Assembly (NCBI RefSeq): GCF_030137545.1
Contig: NZ_JARUVL010000011.1
Coordinates: 26,177-90,176, forward strand
Source: Virgibacillus sp. LDC-1
GTDB taxonomy: Bacteria; Bacillota; Bacilli; Bacillales; Amphibacillaceae
Direction of reading: 5' to 3'
DNA: 64,000 bases
A program made the translations under genes and the position numbers. Positions 32,655 to 41,262 of the stretch are shown here, in pieces (within the stretch, counting starts at the first letter, position 1; each line of letters opens with the position of its first letter). The notes under the pieces are model-generated. The model searched no databases and had not been told where the DNA came from. It was given only the letters and a program-made list of their open reading frames with translations.

Positions 32655-33932
32655 ATGAAAAAATACTTTATTGTCTTGTTAGGAATGGCTTTAATGATTT
32701 TAGGTGCATGTGATAAGGGTAGTGAATCGAGTGGGGCTGGTAATGAAAAGGTTGAACTTACCTTTACAACATGGGGCGGAGATCAGCACATTGAAATGTA
32801 CGAAGAGTTGTTAAAAGAATTTTATGATGAAAACCCAAATATTAAAGTTGATGTTGAAAGCATTCCACATGGTGATTATCAACAAAAGCTTTCAGTTCTT
32901 GCTGCAGGAAACGAACTTCCAGATGTGGGATGGGTTGCAGAACGAATGGTACCACAGTTTGTCAAGAATGACATCTTAACTGATATAACGGATATTGTGG
33001 AAGATAAAGATTTTGAATTTGACGATTTTATTCCATCAACACTGGATTTGTGGAAGCATGATGGAAAGCTATTGGGACTGCCTTTTTCTACACCACCAAT
33101 GATTTTATATTATAACAAAACAATGTTTGAGGAGGCAGGTCTAGAGACACCAAACGAATTGGCAAAAAAAGATGAGTGGACATGGGAACAATTCGAAAAA
33201 AGTTCAAAAGCTTTGTCAGGAGGGAAGGGTAGTGAAAGAACATATGGAGCAAGGTTATTTAATGAATGGACTAACTTTGCTACTATGCCATCACATACCC
33301 TATCCTATGGTGGCAAATTATTTTCGGATGATATGACAAAGTTTGAGTGGAATTCAACTGAAGGTATAGAGACATTGAAAATGCTGGACCGTATGATGTT
33401 TAAGGATAAATCGCATGTACCACCAGGAGAAAACATTAATTTCGAAAGTGGTAATGTTGGCATGTTTACATTCATGTACAGTTATATAGCTAATGTCCGT
33501 GACATAACTGATTTTGATTGGGACATTGCTCCTCTACCGAAAGGACCTAAAGGAAGAGTTCCATTGTTAGGTCAAGCAGGCATTGCTGCATTTGAAGGTA
33601 GCGATCATCCTGAAGAAGCGAAGAAGCTTTTGTTATTCTTGGAAAGTAAAACTGGTATTCAAGCTCAGTCTTCGTTCTTTGTACCACCAAGAAAAAGTGT
33701 TTTGGAGTCTGACGAATTTATTAATATCCCAAATAACCCATCAAGAGAATCCATTGAATTAGCACTTATTGATGAAATGGATAATGGATTTACATATCCA
33801 TTACATGAAGATTGGACAAAAATTGAAAGTGAAATTATCAATGGATTTGATAAACTATTTTCTCAAATTGAAAAACCAGAAGGAATATTGAAGGAAATGG
33901 AAGAAAAAATTGATCCTATACTAGAAAAGTAA
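32655..33932 (+). CDS. Extracellular solute-binding lipoprotein, sugar ABC type (family 1)
   Basis: A 425-residue lipoprotein. The signal peptide runs to the lipobox LGAC (Cys at residue 19), followed by an acidic/Ser linker. The mature part has the family-1 sugar-binding pattern (ELTFTTWGGDQH, a central GLPFSTPPMILYYNKTMFEEAGLETP and WTWEQFEK). It captures substrate for the two permeases downstream; substrate is presumably an oligosaccharide, inferred from family and from the YesMN-type regulator. It is followed by a stable hairpin that may protect its mRNA. Confidence 0.92.
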   Translation: MKKYFIVLLGMALMILGACDKGSESSGAGNEKVELTFTTWGGDQHIEMYEELLKEFYDENPNIKVDVESIPHGDYQQKLSVLAAGNELPDVGWVAERMVPQFVKNDILTDITDIVEDKDFEFDDFIPSTLDLWKHDGKLLGLPFSTPPMILYYNKTMFEEAGLETPNELAKKDEWTWEQFEKSSKALSGGKGSERTYGARLFNEWTNFATMPSHTLSYGGKLFSDDMTKFEWNSTEGIETLKMLDRMMFKDKSHVPPGENINFESGNVGMFTFMYSYIANVRDITDFDWDIAPLPKGPKGRVPLLGQAGIAAFEGSDHPEEAKKLLLFLESKTGIQAQSSFFVPPRKSVLESDEFINIPNNPSRESIELALIDEMDNGFTYPLHEDWTKIESEIINGFDKLFSQIEKPEGILKEMEEKIDPILEK

Positions 33933-33933
33933 T

Positions 33934-33957
33934 GAGAACGGGGTAATTCCCGTTCTC
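33934..33957 (+). terminator. Intra-operon hairpin after the solute-binding protein gene
   Basis: gagaacggg (33934-33942) pairs perfectly with cccgttctc (33949-33957). Only a weak T-run follows. Such hairpins after binding-protein genes typically reduce read-through and stabilise the upstream mRNA, giving more binding protein than permease. Confidence 0.65.
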
Positions 33958-33986
33958 TTCATAATAACTTTTTATGAGGTGAAAGA

Positions 33987-34682
33987 ATGAATAATGGACT
34001 AAATGATTTTTTATTAAGTAAAGAAATGCCTATTATTGTTAGCTTACCTGAAAACCGTGTGGATTTAGCGGAAGCTGCGATTAATGCAGGTGCCGATGCA
34101 CTAAAATTCCACATCAATGTAAGCCACCGTGCAAGCGGAAATGAATTTAAGGGGCTGGACAGTTATATTGATGTATTCACTGAAATTAGAAAGATATATA
34201 ACGGTCCCCTTGGTATTGTTATTAGCGATGATATTAATAAGGTGAACCAAGTAGATATAGCGAAGTTAAAAGAAGTTGGTTTTAGTTACTTTTCACTCTA
34301 TGCAAAGGACATTACGTCAAATTTACTACTTCAAAATGATTTGGAAAAAACCGTTGCTGTTGATGATCAGTTTGATCCTTTCAGAGTGAAGGCAATTGAG
34401 CAATTTGATATAAAAGCAGTTGAATTGTCCGTGGTAAAGAAGGAAAACTATGGAAAGCCACTTAATTTTACGGACATGGTTTTATATGAAAACTATAGAA
34501 AAAATACCGATCTTCCGCTTATTATTCCATCCCAGAAAAAACTTGTTCCGGCTGATATGGATATTTTAAAACAAATTGGCATAAATGCAGTAATGCTAGG
34601 TGCGGTTACAGTTGGAACGACAGTAGAATCTATTTATCAAGCTGTGTCTGAATTTAATGAATATAATAGTAAATTAAGCTGA
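33987..34682 (+). CDS. Putative TIM-barrel protein of unknown function
   Basis: A 231-residue soluble protein. Alternating strand-helix pattern with PIIVSLPENRVDLAEAAINAGADALKFHI at the N-terminus and GINAVMLGAVTVGTTVESIY at the C-terminus suggests a (beta/alpha)8 barrel like NanE, thiamine-phosphate synthase or BtpA-type proteins, where such C-terminal glycines often bind phosphate. No catalytic motif could be named. It sits between the binding protein and the permeases, so a role in metabolising the imported compound is likely, for example as an epimerase or aldolase (inference). Confidence 0.6.
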   Translation: MNNGLNDFLLSKEMPIIVSLPENRVDLAEAAINAGADALKFHINVSHRASGNEFKGLDSYIDVFTEIRKIYNGPLGIVISDDINKVNQVDIAKLKEVGFSYFSLYAKDITSNLLLQNDLEKTVAVDDQFDPFRVKAIEQFDIKAVELSVVKKENYGKPLNFTDMVLYENYRKNTDLPLIIPSQKKLVPADMDILKQIGINAVMLGAVTVGTTVESIYQAVSEFNEYNSKLS

Positions 34683-34697
34683 CATAAGGATGATTGT

Positions 34698-35609
34698 ATG
34701 ACAAAAACAAAACTAATACGAAGAAAGAAAATCAGCAATAAATTGGGAGATACTATAGGTGGATGGTTATTTATTTCACCTATGTTACTAGGGTTTACAA
34801 TTTTCATGTTTGGGCCATTATTATATGCTTTTTATATTAGTTTGCATGATTGGCCACTATTGGGAGAATCATTTTTCACTGGTTTTGAAAACTATCAAAA
34901 TCTTGTTAAGGATAACTCCTTTAAAAACTCTTTAATTGTTACCTTGCTCTTCAGCTTAGGATTGGTGCCACTTAATATTACCTTGGCAATGTTTTTAGCG
35001 GTTCTTCTAAAAGACAAATTTTGGGGCATAGGCTTTTTCCGAACAGCTATATTTGTTCCGGTAGTAACATCATTAATTGTCTGGGCAATTGTCTGGAAAT
35101 ATCTTCTTGCTCCAGAATTGGGATTTATCAATCAATTTCTAGGGTTATTTGGAATTGAAGGACCTTCGTGGCTATTGAATAAGAGTACCGCGTTGCCGGC
35201 AGTGATAATAGTAAGTGTTATCAAAAACGTTGGGTTAAACATGATTTTATTTTTAACAGCAATGCAACAAGTTCCTGAGGAACTGTATGAAGCTGCTGAG
35301 TTGGATGGAGCCTCAGCTTTCAGAAAATTCAGGAATGTAACATTCCCTTTAATTACTCCTACTATTTTCTTGACCATGATAATCACAACGATAGGAGCAA
35401 TGAAAATTTTTGGCCAAGTATATGTAATGACACGAGGAGGGCCTGGTGAAAGTACAAAAGTGCTAGTTTACTATATTTGGGAAACTGCATTCAAGCTATT
35501 TGACATGGGGTATGCTTCAGCCCTGGCCTTTGTTCTATTTTTCATTTTATTAGCTTTTACTATCCTTTCATGGGTAGTGAGAAAGAGGTGGGTATTCTAT
35601 GAGGAATAA
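34698..35609 (+). CDS. Sugar ABC transporter permease (MalF/UgpA type)
   Basis: A 303-residue membrane protein with six predicted helices. The cytoplasmic EAA loop that docks the ATPase is present as EAAELDGASAFRKFRNVTFPLITP (residues ~196-219). It pairs with the next gene, whose start overlaps its end by 11 bp. No ATPase gene is in the locus, so a shared MsmX-type ATPase is probably used, as in many Bacillus sugar transporters. Confidence 0.93.
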   Translation: MTKTKLIRRKKISNKLGDTIGGWLFISPMLLGFTIFMFGPLLYAFYISLHDWPLLGESFFTGFENYQNLVKDNSFKNSLIVTLLFSLGLVPLNITLAMFLAVLLKDKFWGIGFFRTAIFVPVVTSLIVWAIVWKYLLAPELGFINQFLGLFGIEGPSWLLNKSTALPAVIIVSVIKNVGLNMILFLTAMQQVPEELYEAAELDGASAFRKFRNVTFPLITPTIFLTMIITTIGAMKIFGQVYVMTRGGPGESTKVLVYYIWETAFKLFDMGYASALAFVLFFILLAFTILSWVVRKRWVFYEE

Positions 35610-36417
35610 GAGAACTTTATATTTAAGATATCTTGGATTAAGTTCAATCATTATTTTTATGATAGGTCCTCTTATTTGGATGATTTTAACTTCCTTGAAA
35701 GAGCCCGCTAGAATTTTTACTCAATTTTTTCCTAGTCCGATACGATGGGAGAATTATATAGAAGTTTTAAACAAAGTCACTTTCTTAAAGCAGTACTGGA
35801 ACAGCATATATATTGCTGTTTTAGTTACACTATTTGTTCTATTATTTGCCTCGATGGCTGGATATGCATTTGCTAGGATAAATTTTCCGGGAAAAAATAT
35901 AATTTTTATCCTGTTATTAAGTGTAATGATGATTCCACCAGAAGTCACTATTATTCCCTTGTTTTTATTTATGAGAGATTTAAATTTGGTGAATACGCAT
36001 ATTCCGTTAATATTATTACCTGTTTTTGGCGCTCCAGGGGCATTTGGTGTATTTTTGATGCGACAATTCTTTATTGCAATACCTAAAGAACTAGAGGAAG
36101 CAGCGATTATGGATGGCTGCTCAAAGTTTAGGATTTACTGGAGGATTATGTTACCACTTTCTATTCCAGCACTATCGACGTTAACCATTTTTACATTTTT
36201 AACAAATTGGGATGAATTTTTATATCCTTTAATATTCATCAATAGTAGAGAATTAATGACACTTCCAATTGGTTTGTCACTGTTCACAGATGAGACAGGA
36301 ACTGCTTGGCACCATCTAATGAGTGCTACCACATTGGCAACAATACCTTTACTAATAGTGTTCTTTTTTGCACAGAAGAAGTTTATTGAGGGAATGACAG
36401 CTGGCAGTATTAAATAG
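35599..36417 (+). CDS. Sugar ABC transporter permease (MalG/UgpE type)
   Basis: A 272-residue membrane protein with six predicted helices and the EAA motif EEAAIMDGCSKFRIYWRIMLP (residues ~175-195). It overlaps the preceding permease gene by 11 bp. Together the two permeases form the transmembrane channel for the family-1 binding protein encoded at 32655. Confidence 0.93.
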   Translation: MRNKRTLYLRYLGLSSIIIFMIGPLIWMILTSLKEPARIFTQFFPSPIRWENYIEVLNKVTFLKQYWNSIYIAVLVTLFVLLFASMAGYAFARINFPGKNIIFILLLSVMMIPPEVTIIPLFLFMRDLNLVNTHIPLILLPVFGAPGAFGVFLMRQFFIAIPKELEEAAIMDGCSKFRIYWRIMLPLSIPALSTLTIFTFLTNWDEFLYPLIFINSRELMTLPIGLSLFTDETGTAWHHLMSATTLATIPLLIVFFFAQKKFIEGMTAGSIK

Positions 36418-36447
36418 TGGAAATACATTAATTGGAGGAATCTATAA

Positions 36448-38055
36448 ATGAGTTTTGAAAATCTATATTACTACAGACCTTCCATAAAAACAGATAATCA
36501 CGAAACCATTGAAAGAGACTTAATAGTATATTGTGCTACACCGGCAGGTATTACTGCCGCTGTTCAAGCAAGCCGGGCAGGTTTATCGGTGGCAATTGCT
36601 GAATTTGGACGACATGTAGGAGGCATAACTGCCAGCGGCCTAGGAGCAACTGATTTAGGAGCTGGCCAAGCGGTTGGAGGTCTTTCAAGAGAGTACTATA
36701 GAGAAATAGGAAAGCATTATGGAAAGGAGGAACAACAAACATTCGAACCTAGTGTGGCCAAAGCTATATTTGATAAATGGATTAAGGAACATGACATAGA
36801 TGTGTACTTTGATCAACATTTAGTTGAAGTTAAAATGGAACATGGAAAAATTACAGAGTTAGTGATGGAAGATGAAACGGTTTATAAAGGGAAAATGTTT
36901 ATTGACAGTAGCTATGAAGGAGACTTACTGGCCAAAGCAGGTGTTTCGTATCATGTTGGCAGGGAATCCAGTGCTACTTATCAGGAAATATTTAATGGGA
37001 TTCAGTTTGGTGGACAACATCATAAATTCGAAACATGGATTGATCCGTATGTTACTAAAGGAGATAAAAGTAGTGGCTATCTATCAGGTATCACAGAAAC
37101 CGACATGGATGCGGTGGGATATAATGGGAAAGGAGATAAATCAATCCAGGCATATAATTTTCGTATCTGTCTAACAAAGGATTCCAATAACAAAATACCT
37201 TTTCCTAAGCCTCCAAACTATGATGCAAATCGGTATATTCTATTATTACGATATATAGAAGCAGGTTTTTGGGACGCTATGAATCTGCATACTATGATGC
37301 CTAACGGTAAATCAGATTTGAATAACTATGGTGGATTTTCAACAGATAACATCGGAATGAATTATGAATGGCCAGATGGTAGTTATGAAAGACGGGAAGA
37401 GATCTTTCAAGACCACTTTTCTTATAATCTAGGAATGCTTTACTTTTTGGCGAATGATTCCAGGGTTCCGGCCGATATCAGGGAAGAAGTCTCATCGTGG
37501 GGATTGCCTAAAGATGAATTCAAGGAAACGGGCCATTGGCCACATCAGCTTTATATTAGAGAAGCAAGAAGAATGATTTCAGATTATGTGATGACGGAAC
37601 ATAACTGCTTGGGGTATACAAGGATTGATGATTCTATTGGTCTGGCATCTTACCAAATGGACTCTCATCATTGTAGAAGAGTTGTCGTAGATGGAAGATG
37701 TGTGAATGAAGGCGATGTTCAAATTCCTATTGCACCATACCCCATTTCTTACCGTGCAATTAGACCAAGGATGGAAGAGTGTACAAATTTATTAGTACCA
37801 GTGTGTGTATCAAGTTCTCATATCGCATATGGCTCCATCAGAATGGAACCAGTATTCATGATACTAGGACAATCGGCAGGTGTAGCAGCTACATTGGCAT
37901 TGAAAAATAATCAGAATGTACAAGATCTTGATTACAAAGAATTAAAAGTGGAATTATTAAAGGTTGGTCAAGTTGTTGATTGGGATTCTTCTATTGAATA
38001 TGATCCAGTAGAAGCAATGAAGAAAACATTTGGAAAAGTAACAGTAAAAAGATAA
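36448..38055 (+). CDS. FAD-dependent oxidoreductase (FAD_oxidored / 'xanthan lyase-like' family)
   Basis: A 535-residue cytoplasmic flavoprotein without signal peptide. The FAD-binding region is DLIVYCATPAGITAAVQASRAG (residues ~25-46) followed by EFGRHVGGITASGLGATDLG, the hallmark of the FAD_oxidored family often found in glycan-utilisation loci. The C-terminal MEPVFMILGQSAGVAATLA completes the FAD site. It is likely to oxidise a sugar or sugar-acid derived from the transporter's substrate (inference). RBS ggagg; the next gene starts 17 bp later. Confidence 0.82.
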   Translation: MSFENLYYYRPSIKTDNHETIERDLIVYCATPAGITAAVQASRAGLSVAIAEFGRHVGGITASGLGATDLGAGQAVGGLSREYYREIGKHYGKEEQQTFEPSVAKAIFDKWIKEHDIDVYFDQHLVEVKMEHGKITELVMEDETVYKGKMFIDSSYEGDLLAKAGVSYHVGRESSATYQEIFNGIQFGGQHHKFETWIDPYVTKGDKSSGYLSGITETDMDAVGYNGKGDKSIQAYNFRICLTKDSNNKIPFPKPPNYDANRYILLLRYIEAGFWDAMNLHTMMPNGKSDLNNYGGFSTDNIGMNYEWPDGSYERREEIFQDHFSYNLGMLYFLANDSRVPADIREEVSSWGLPKDEFKETGHWPHQLYIREARRMISDYVMTEHNCLGYTRIDDSIGLASYQMDSHHCRRVVVDGRCVNEGDVQIPIAPYPISYRAIRPRMEECTNLLVPVCVSSSHIAYGSIRMEPVFMILGQSAGVAATLALKNNQNVQDLDYKELKVELLKVGQVVDWDSSIEYDPVEAMKKTFGKVTVKR

Positions 38056-38071
38056 TAGAGGGGCGATTCTT

Positions 38072-39721
38072 TTGAAATTAGGAAAAGCATTTTATTTTAT
38101 TTTGATTTTTTTCTTATTGATTCCAGATGTTCAAATCGCACATGCAAAAGACAAGGATCAGGGGCTAGCGAATATTCTACTTGTACCTTTGGATGACCGC
38201 CCAGCAAATATCTATTTTCCACAAAAGGTGGGTAAAGCAGCGGGAGTTAATGTAATTACCCCATCAAGAGAAATAATTGGATATTATGACAGTCCTGGTA
38301 ATAGCGAAGAAATAACTAAATGGTTAATAAGTAATGCTGAAAAAGCTGATGGCTTTGTACTGTCTACCAGTATGTTGGCCTACGGAGGATTAATTGCCTC
38401 AAGAACAGGTGAAAAGACAATCGAGGAAGCTTATCGAGGCATACAAATCATAAAAGAATTAAAGGAAAAGCATCCGCAAAAACCAATATATGTATATGAT
38501 ACTATTCAAAGACTAGCGGTAACTGCAATCAATGAAGATTATGCAAAATACTATGATCAAATACGGGAATGGGCAATTCTTTATGATAAAGTTCATAACT
38601 TAGGATTTGAAGAGGACCGTGCACGATTGGAGCAATTGGAAGCAATTATTCCTGTAGAAGTATTGGAGGATTACTTAAGAGCAAGAGAAAGGAATCATGA
38701 AGTAAACAAAACCCTTATTGAATGGACCGAAGATAACGCTATTGATTATTTGATATTGGCACAGGACGATGCCGCTCCTTATGGGCTCCATCGCGCTGAA
38801 AGAGAATTATTGGTTGAGAAAGTTGATGCTTTGAACATTGAAGATAAAGTGGCCATTTTCCCTGGCGCTGATGAAGTAGATGGGGTACTTGTTTCAAGAT
38901 TCGTAACGAAGCTATTTAATGAAACGCCAACGTATTTCATTGAGTACGGAGGTATCCACGGAAAAGATTGGATTGCACCTTTTGAAGATACAACTTTTGA
39001 TGAAAACGTTATGAAACACATTATCGCTGCTGGAGCGGATATTACAACAACTGAAGCAGATGCTGATATACACCTAATTTTAAATACACCTTCGCAGGAA
39101 GGTGATAGTAGATCAGATGATATAAATGCTATGGTTAATAGAATTCAGGAATTAGTTTTGAACAATAAACAAGTTGCTATAGGAGATGTATTAATCGTTA
39201 ACAAAGCGGATGAAGATTTTGTTAAGACACTTGCTGAAAAGGTGGACCTAACTAAAATACTTTCATATAGTGGGTGGAATACTGCTGGCAATGCACTTGG
39301 TATGACTGTTGGTCATGCTACGTCAAGAGATGCATTCCTTAATCAAAAGTCAGGATTCGGTGTACCTGTTTACAAGGAAACAGCGAAAGCCCATTATGAG
39401 TTTCTGCTTCACCGTTTTGCAAAAGATCAGGGATATAAAAATGTGGTGCAGCCTGCTACAAATCAATATATTTTAGATATAGGTGCAAACCCATGGGATT
39501 TGGGTAGTGACTATGATGTTGTTAATCAATTTGTTAGAAGTAACTTAACAACTGAAACCGTAAAATGGTATAGGAATTTTGATGGTAAATCGGTTTATAT
39601 CGGTTCGAGAGGAAGAAAGAAATTTTACAGTACAATTAATGGTTTAAGCGATGTTCACGTTAAACTTCCCTGGCCAAGAACATTTGAAGCTGAGTTGGAA
39701 CCAGCGTTAAAATTAGAGTAG
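38072..39721 (+). CDS. DUF4127 family exported protein
   Basis: A 549-residue protein starting at TTG 38072 (RBS gagggg). The first ~26 residues form a signal peptide ending AHA-KD. The mature N-terminus ANILLVPLDDRPANIYFPQ and the later SMLAYGGLIASR, AQDDAAPYG and NTAGNALG segments are typical of DUF4127, a family of unknown biochemical function. The repeated conserved Asp, Asn and His residues suggest an enzyme with a metal or sugar site. Last gene of the YesMN-controlled locus. Export places it outside the membrane, upstream of the binding protein in the presumed pathway. Confidence 0.8.
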   Translation: MKLGKAFYFILIFFLLIPDVQIAHAKDKDQGLANILLVPLDDRPANIYFPQKVGKAAGVNVITPSREIIGYYDSPGNSEEITKWLISNAEKADGFVLSTSMLAYGGLIASRTGEKTIEEAYRGIQIIKELKEKHPQKPIYVYDTIQRLAVTAINEDYAKYYDQIREWAILYDKVHNLGFEEDRARLEQLEAIIPVEVLEDYLRARERNHEVNKTLIEWTEDNAIDYLILAQDDAAPYGLHRAERELLVEKVDALNIEDKVAIFPGADEVDGVLVSRFVTKLFNETPTYFIEYGGIHGKDWIAPFEDTTFDENVMKHIIAAGADITTTEADADIHLILNTPSQEGDSRSDDINAMVNRIQELVLNNKQVAIGDVLIVNKADEDFVKTLAEKVDLTKILSYSGWNTAGNALGMTVGHATSRDAFLNQKSGFGVPVYKETAKAHYEFLLHRFAKDQGYKNVVQPATNQYILDIGANPWDLGSDYDVVNQFVRSNLTTETVKWYRNFDGKSVYIGSRGRKKFYSTINGLSDVHVKLPWPRTFEAELEPALKLE

Positions 39722-39805
39722 ATGATTATTGCTACCTTAAAATTGTATACTACATTGATTAATGTTTTTCTGGTGAAATGGTTATTCGTACGTCTTGATA
39801 AAAAT

Positions 39806-39903
39806 AAAAAACCGCCTTTTCTCAAATGGTTATGAACTGCATCCCGTTGTTAGATGGTGTCTAACAATTGGGGTGCAGTTTAGTTAAGAAGAAGCGGTTT
39901 TCT
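39806..39903. repeat. ~98-bp nested palindromic element
   Basis: Outer arms aaaaccgc / gcggtttt (about 39808 and 39894), middle arms aactgcatccc / ggggtgcagtt (39835-39845, 39870-39880) and inner arms ttgttaga / tctaacaa (39847-39854, 39860-39867) fold into one nested structure. It lies between convergent genes and may serve as a bidirectional terminator. The sequence also resembles ends of transposon-derived MITEs. Confidence 0.55.
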
Positions 39904-39913
39904 TACTTAATAT

Positions 39914-40450
39914 CTATGTTAACTGCATCGTTGTGATGCATGTTCCGTCATTTTCAAAGGTAGAAATTTCTGATTCAACTTGCTTTCCATCATGTGTAAT
40001 GACAACACGATATGTCTTATCACGAGGAAGCCACAAGTCGAAGAACCCATTTTTCTGGGAAGTTACGGTTTTGTCGACAATTACATTTCCATCTGTATCT
40101 TCAATTAACACATCGAAATCCTTTTCAACCATTTCTCCCTGACAGCCTGTTAAGCTATGATTGGTACAAGGATGGGTTTGCTCTATAAAAGGCGCTATCG
40201 ATACAAAAAATTCATCCTTAGGTAAATCATAGATTGTTTCACTATTATCCGCATCGGTCACGATAAGCTCTTGTGATGTAATGGAAGCGGATTGATCGGT
40301 TATCTCCCCAACACTATAATCTTGCACAAGCTGTTTAATATCTGTCGTTTCCTTTTTAGAAGCAGATTCTTCGTTTGTTCCATCATCACTACATGCAACT
40401 AAGAAAGCAGCAACCAATAGCATAATGACGGCACTTATTTTTAATTTCAT
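39914..40450 (-). CDS. cueP: CueP-family copper-binding lipoprotein
   Basis: A 178-residue lipoprotein with signal peptide and lipobox VAC (Cys at residue 20). The mature part matches CueP: FFVSIAPFIEQTHPCTNHSLTGCQGE, NGFFDLWLPRDKTY and the C-terminal TCITTMQL. The three conserved cysteines (HPC, GCQG, TCIT) bind copper in the Salmonella periplasmic protein; here it would act on the outer face of the membrane. No copper ATPase or regulator lies next to it. A palindrome upstream (40503-40515) overlaps the probable promoter. Confidence 0.9.
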   Translation of the reverse strand: MKLKISAVIMLLVAAFLVACSDDGTNEESASKKETTDIKQLVQDYSVGEITDQSASITSQELIVTDADNSETIYDLPKDEFFVSIAPFIEQTHPCTNHSLTGCQGEMVEKDFDVLIEDTDGNVIVDKTVTSQKNGFFDLWLPRDKTYRVVITHDGKQVESEISTFENDGTCITTMQLT

Positions 40451-40502
40451 TTACATGCACCCCACTTGTTTGATTATTCTCTATTAGTATAGCATTTCTA
40501 AT

Positions 40503-40515
40503 GCGATGACATCGC
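40503..40515 (-). promoter_or_regulatory. Palindromic site in the cueP promoter region
   Basis: gcgatg-a-catcgc is a perfect 6-1-6 palindrome. On the minus strand it lies near the -35 position of a TATACT -10 box (reverse complement of agtata at 40477-40482), about 55 bp before the cueP start. It could be a regulator binding site; it does not match CsoR or CopY consensus sites that I know. Confidence 0.4.
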
Positions 40516-40599
40516 TATGTTCTCAAATTGACATAATTCTTTCACGAATTAAGAGTAGTTCACAAGAAATCCTCCCAAGCAATAAAGCCCTTCTGTCGT

Positions 40600-40762
40600 T
40601 TAAGATAGAAGCTTCTTTATCACCTGTCGTCCTTTTCCATGTGGAATGCATAAAGGCGTTCCGCATATTGGATCATCGATGATATCACACTCCAATTTAA
40701 AAATGGTTTACCACATTCGGAGTAATCACTTCTTCGGGCTTTCCTTGTGAGAATACCTTTGT
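40600..40762 (-). pseudogene. C-terminal relic of a FecE-type iron-siderophore ABC ATPase
   Basis: The minus strand reads VFSQGKPEEVITPNVVNHF, then after a one-base frameshift KLECDIIDDPICGTPLCIPH and a tail GKGRQVIKKLLS ending in a stop. This is the characteristic C-terminus of siderophore ABC ATPases (FecE/FhuC/YusV: ...GxP.EVlTpe.l..vfg.e..ii.DP..gtPlciP.g). The rest of the gene is gone. It lies upstream of and in the same orientation as cueP. Confidence 0.65.
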
Positions 40763-40989
40763 AGATTATAAAAAAGGGGAAGGAGTGTGTCAACTATCAT
40801 TTGTAGCTGTGCATTCGTATTAGAACATCAAACAGATTCATCGATCAGAACAGCGTAGTATCTGAGAAAATCAACGAAAAATCAGTACTTCCTGTATATA
40901 GTCGCTTTTTTTATTTTTAATCGCAGCAGGCAAATTACCGTTTCTGGGAGGACAAGACTTGCGTAAATTATCCTATGGAGGTGATATTC
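40763..40989 (+). other. Non-coding gap before the holin gene
   Basis: No open frame or recognisable relic was found in either strand beyond the FecE fragment. The RBS ggaggtgat for the holin gene is at 40977. Confidence 0.4.
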
Positions 40990-41262
40990 ATGTTTGGAAT
41001 TGAAGCATACGGGGTTGTGCTAATTCCAATTATTATGGGGCTGATCGAGGTAGCTAAGATTCTAGGGCTGCCGAGAAAATATGCACCACTGCTTGCGGTA
41101 ATTTTAGGAGTAGCTGCAGGAACGATTTATGCGAATCCTGATAGTCTCAGAGGAGGCATTTTGATTGGAATTGCCTTAGGACTTTCTTCGGTAGGTCTTT
41201 ATAGTGGGACAAGAAATTTTTTGTACCAAAATAAATGTAAGGAGAGCTCAGAAGATGATTAA
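40990..41262 (+). CDS. Phage-type holin (small membrane protein)
   Basis: A 90-residue protein with two or three hydrophobic segments (VVLIPIIMGLIEVAKILG, YAPLLAVILGVAAGTIYA, ILIGIALGLSSVGLYSG) and a charged tail, resembling phage holins of Bacillus. It overlaps the following amidase gene by 8 bp, the usual lysis-cassette arrangement. ATG 40990 is preferred, 5 nt after ggaggtgat; an upstream ATG at 40975 overlaps the RBS. No other phage gene is nearby. Confidence 0.75.
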   Translation: MFGIEAYGVVLIPIIMGLIEVAKILGLPRKYAPLLAVILGVAAGTIYANPDSLRGGILIGIALGLSSVGLYSGTRNFLYQNKCKESSEDD

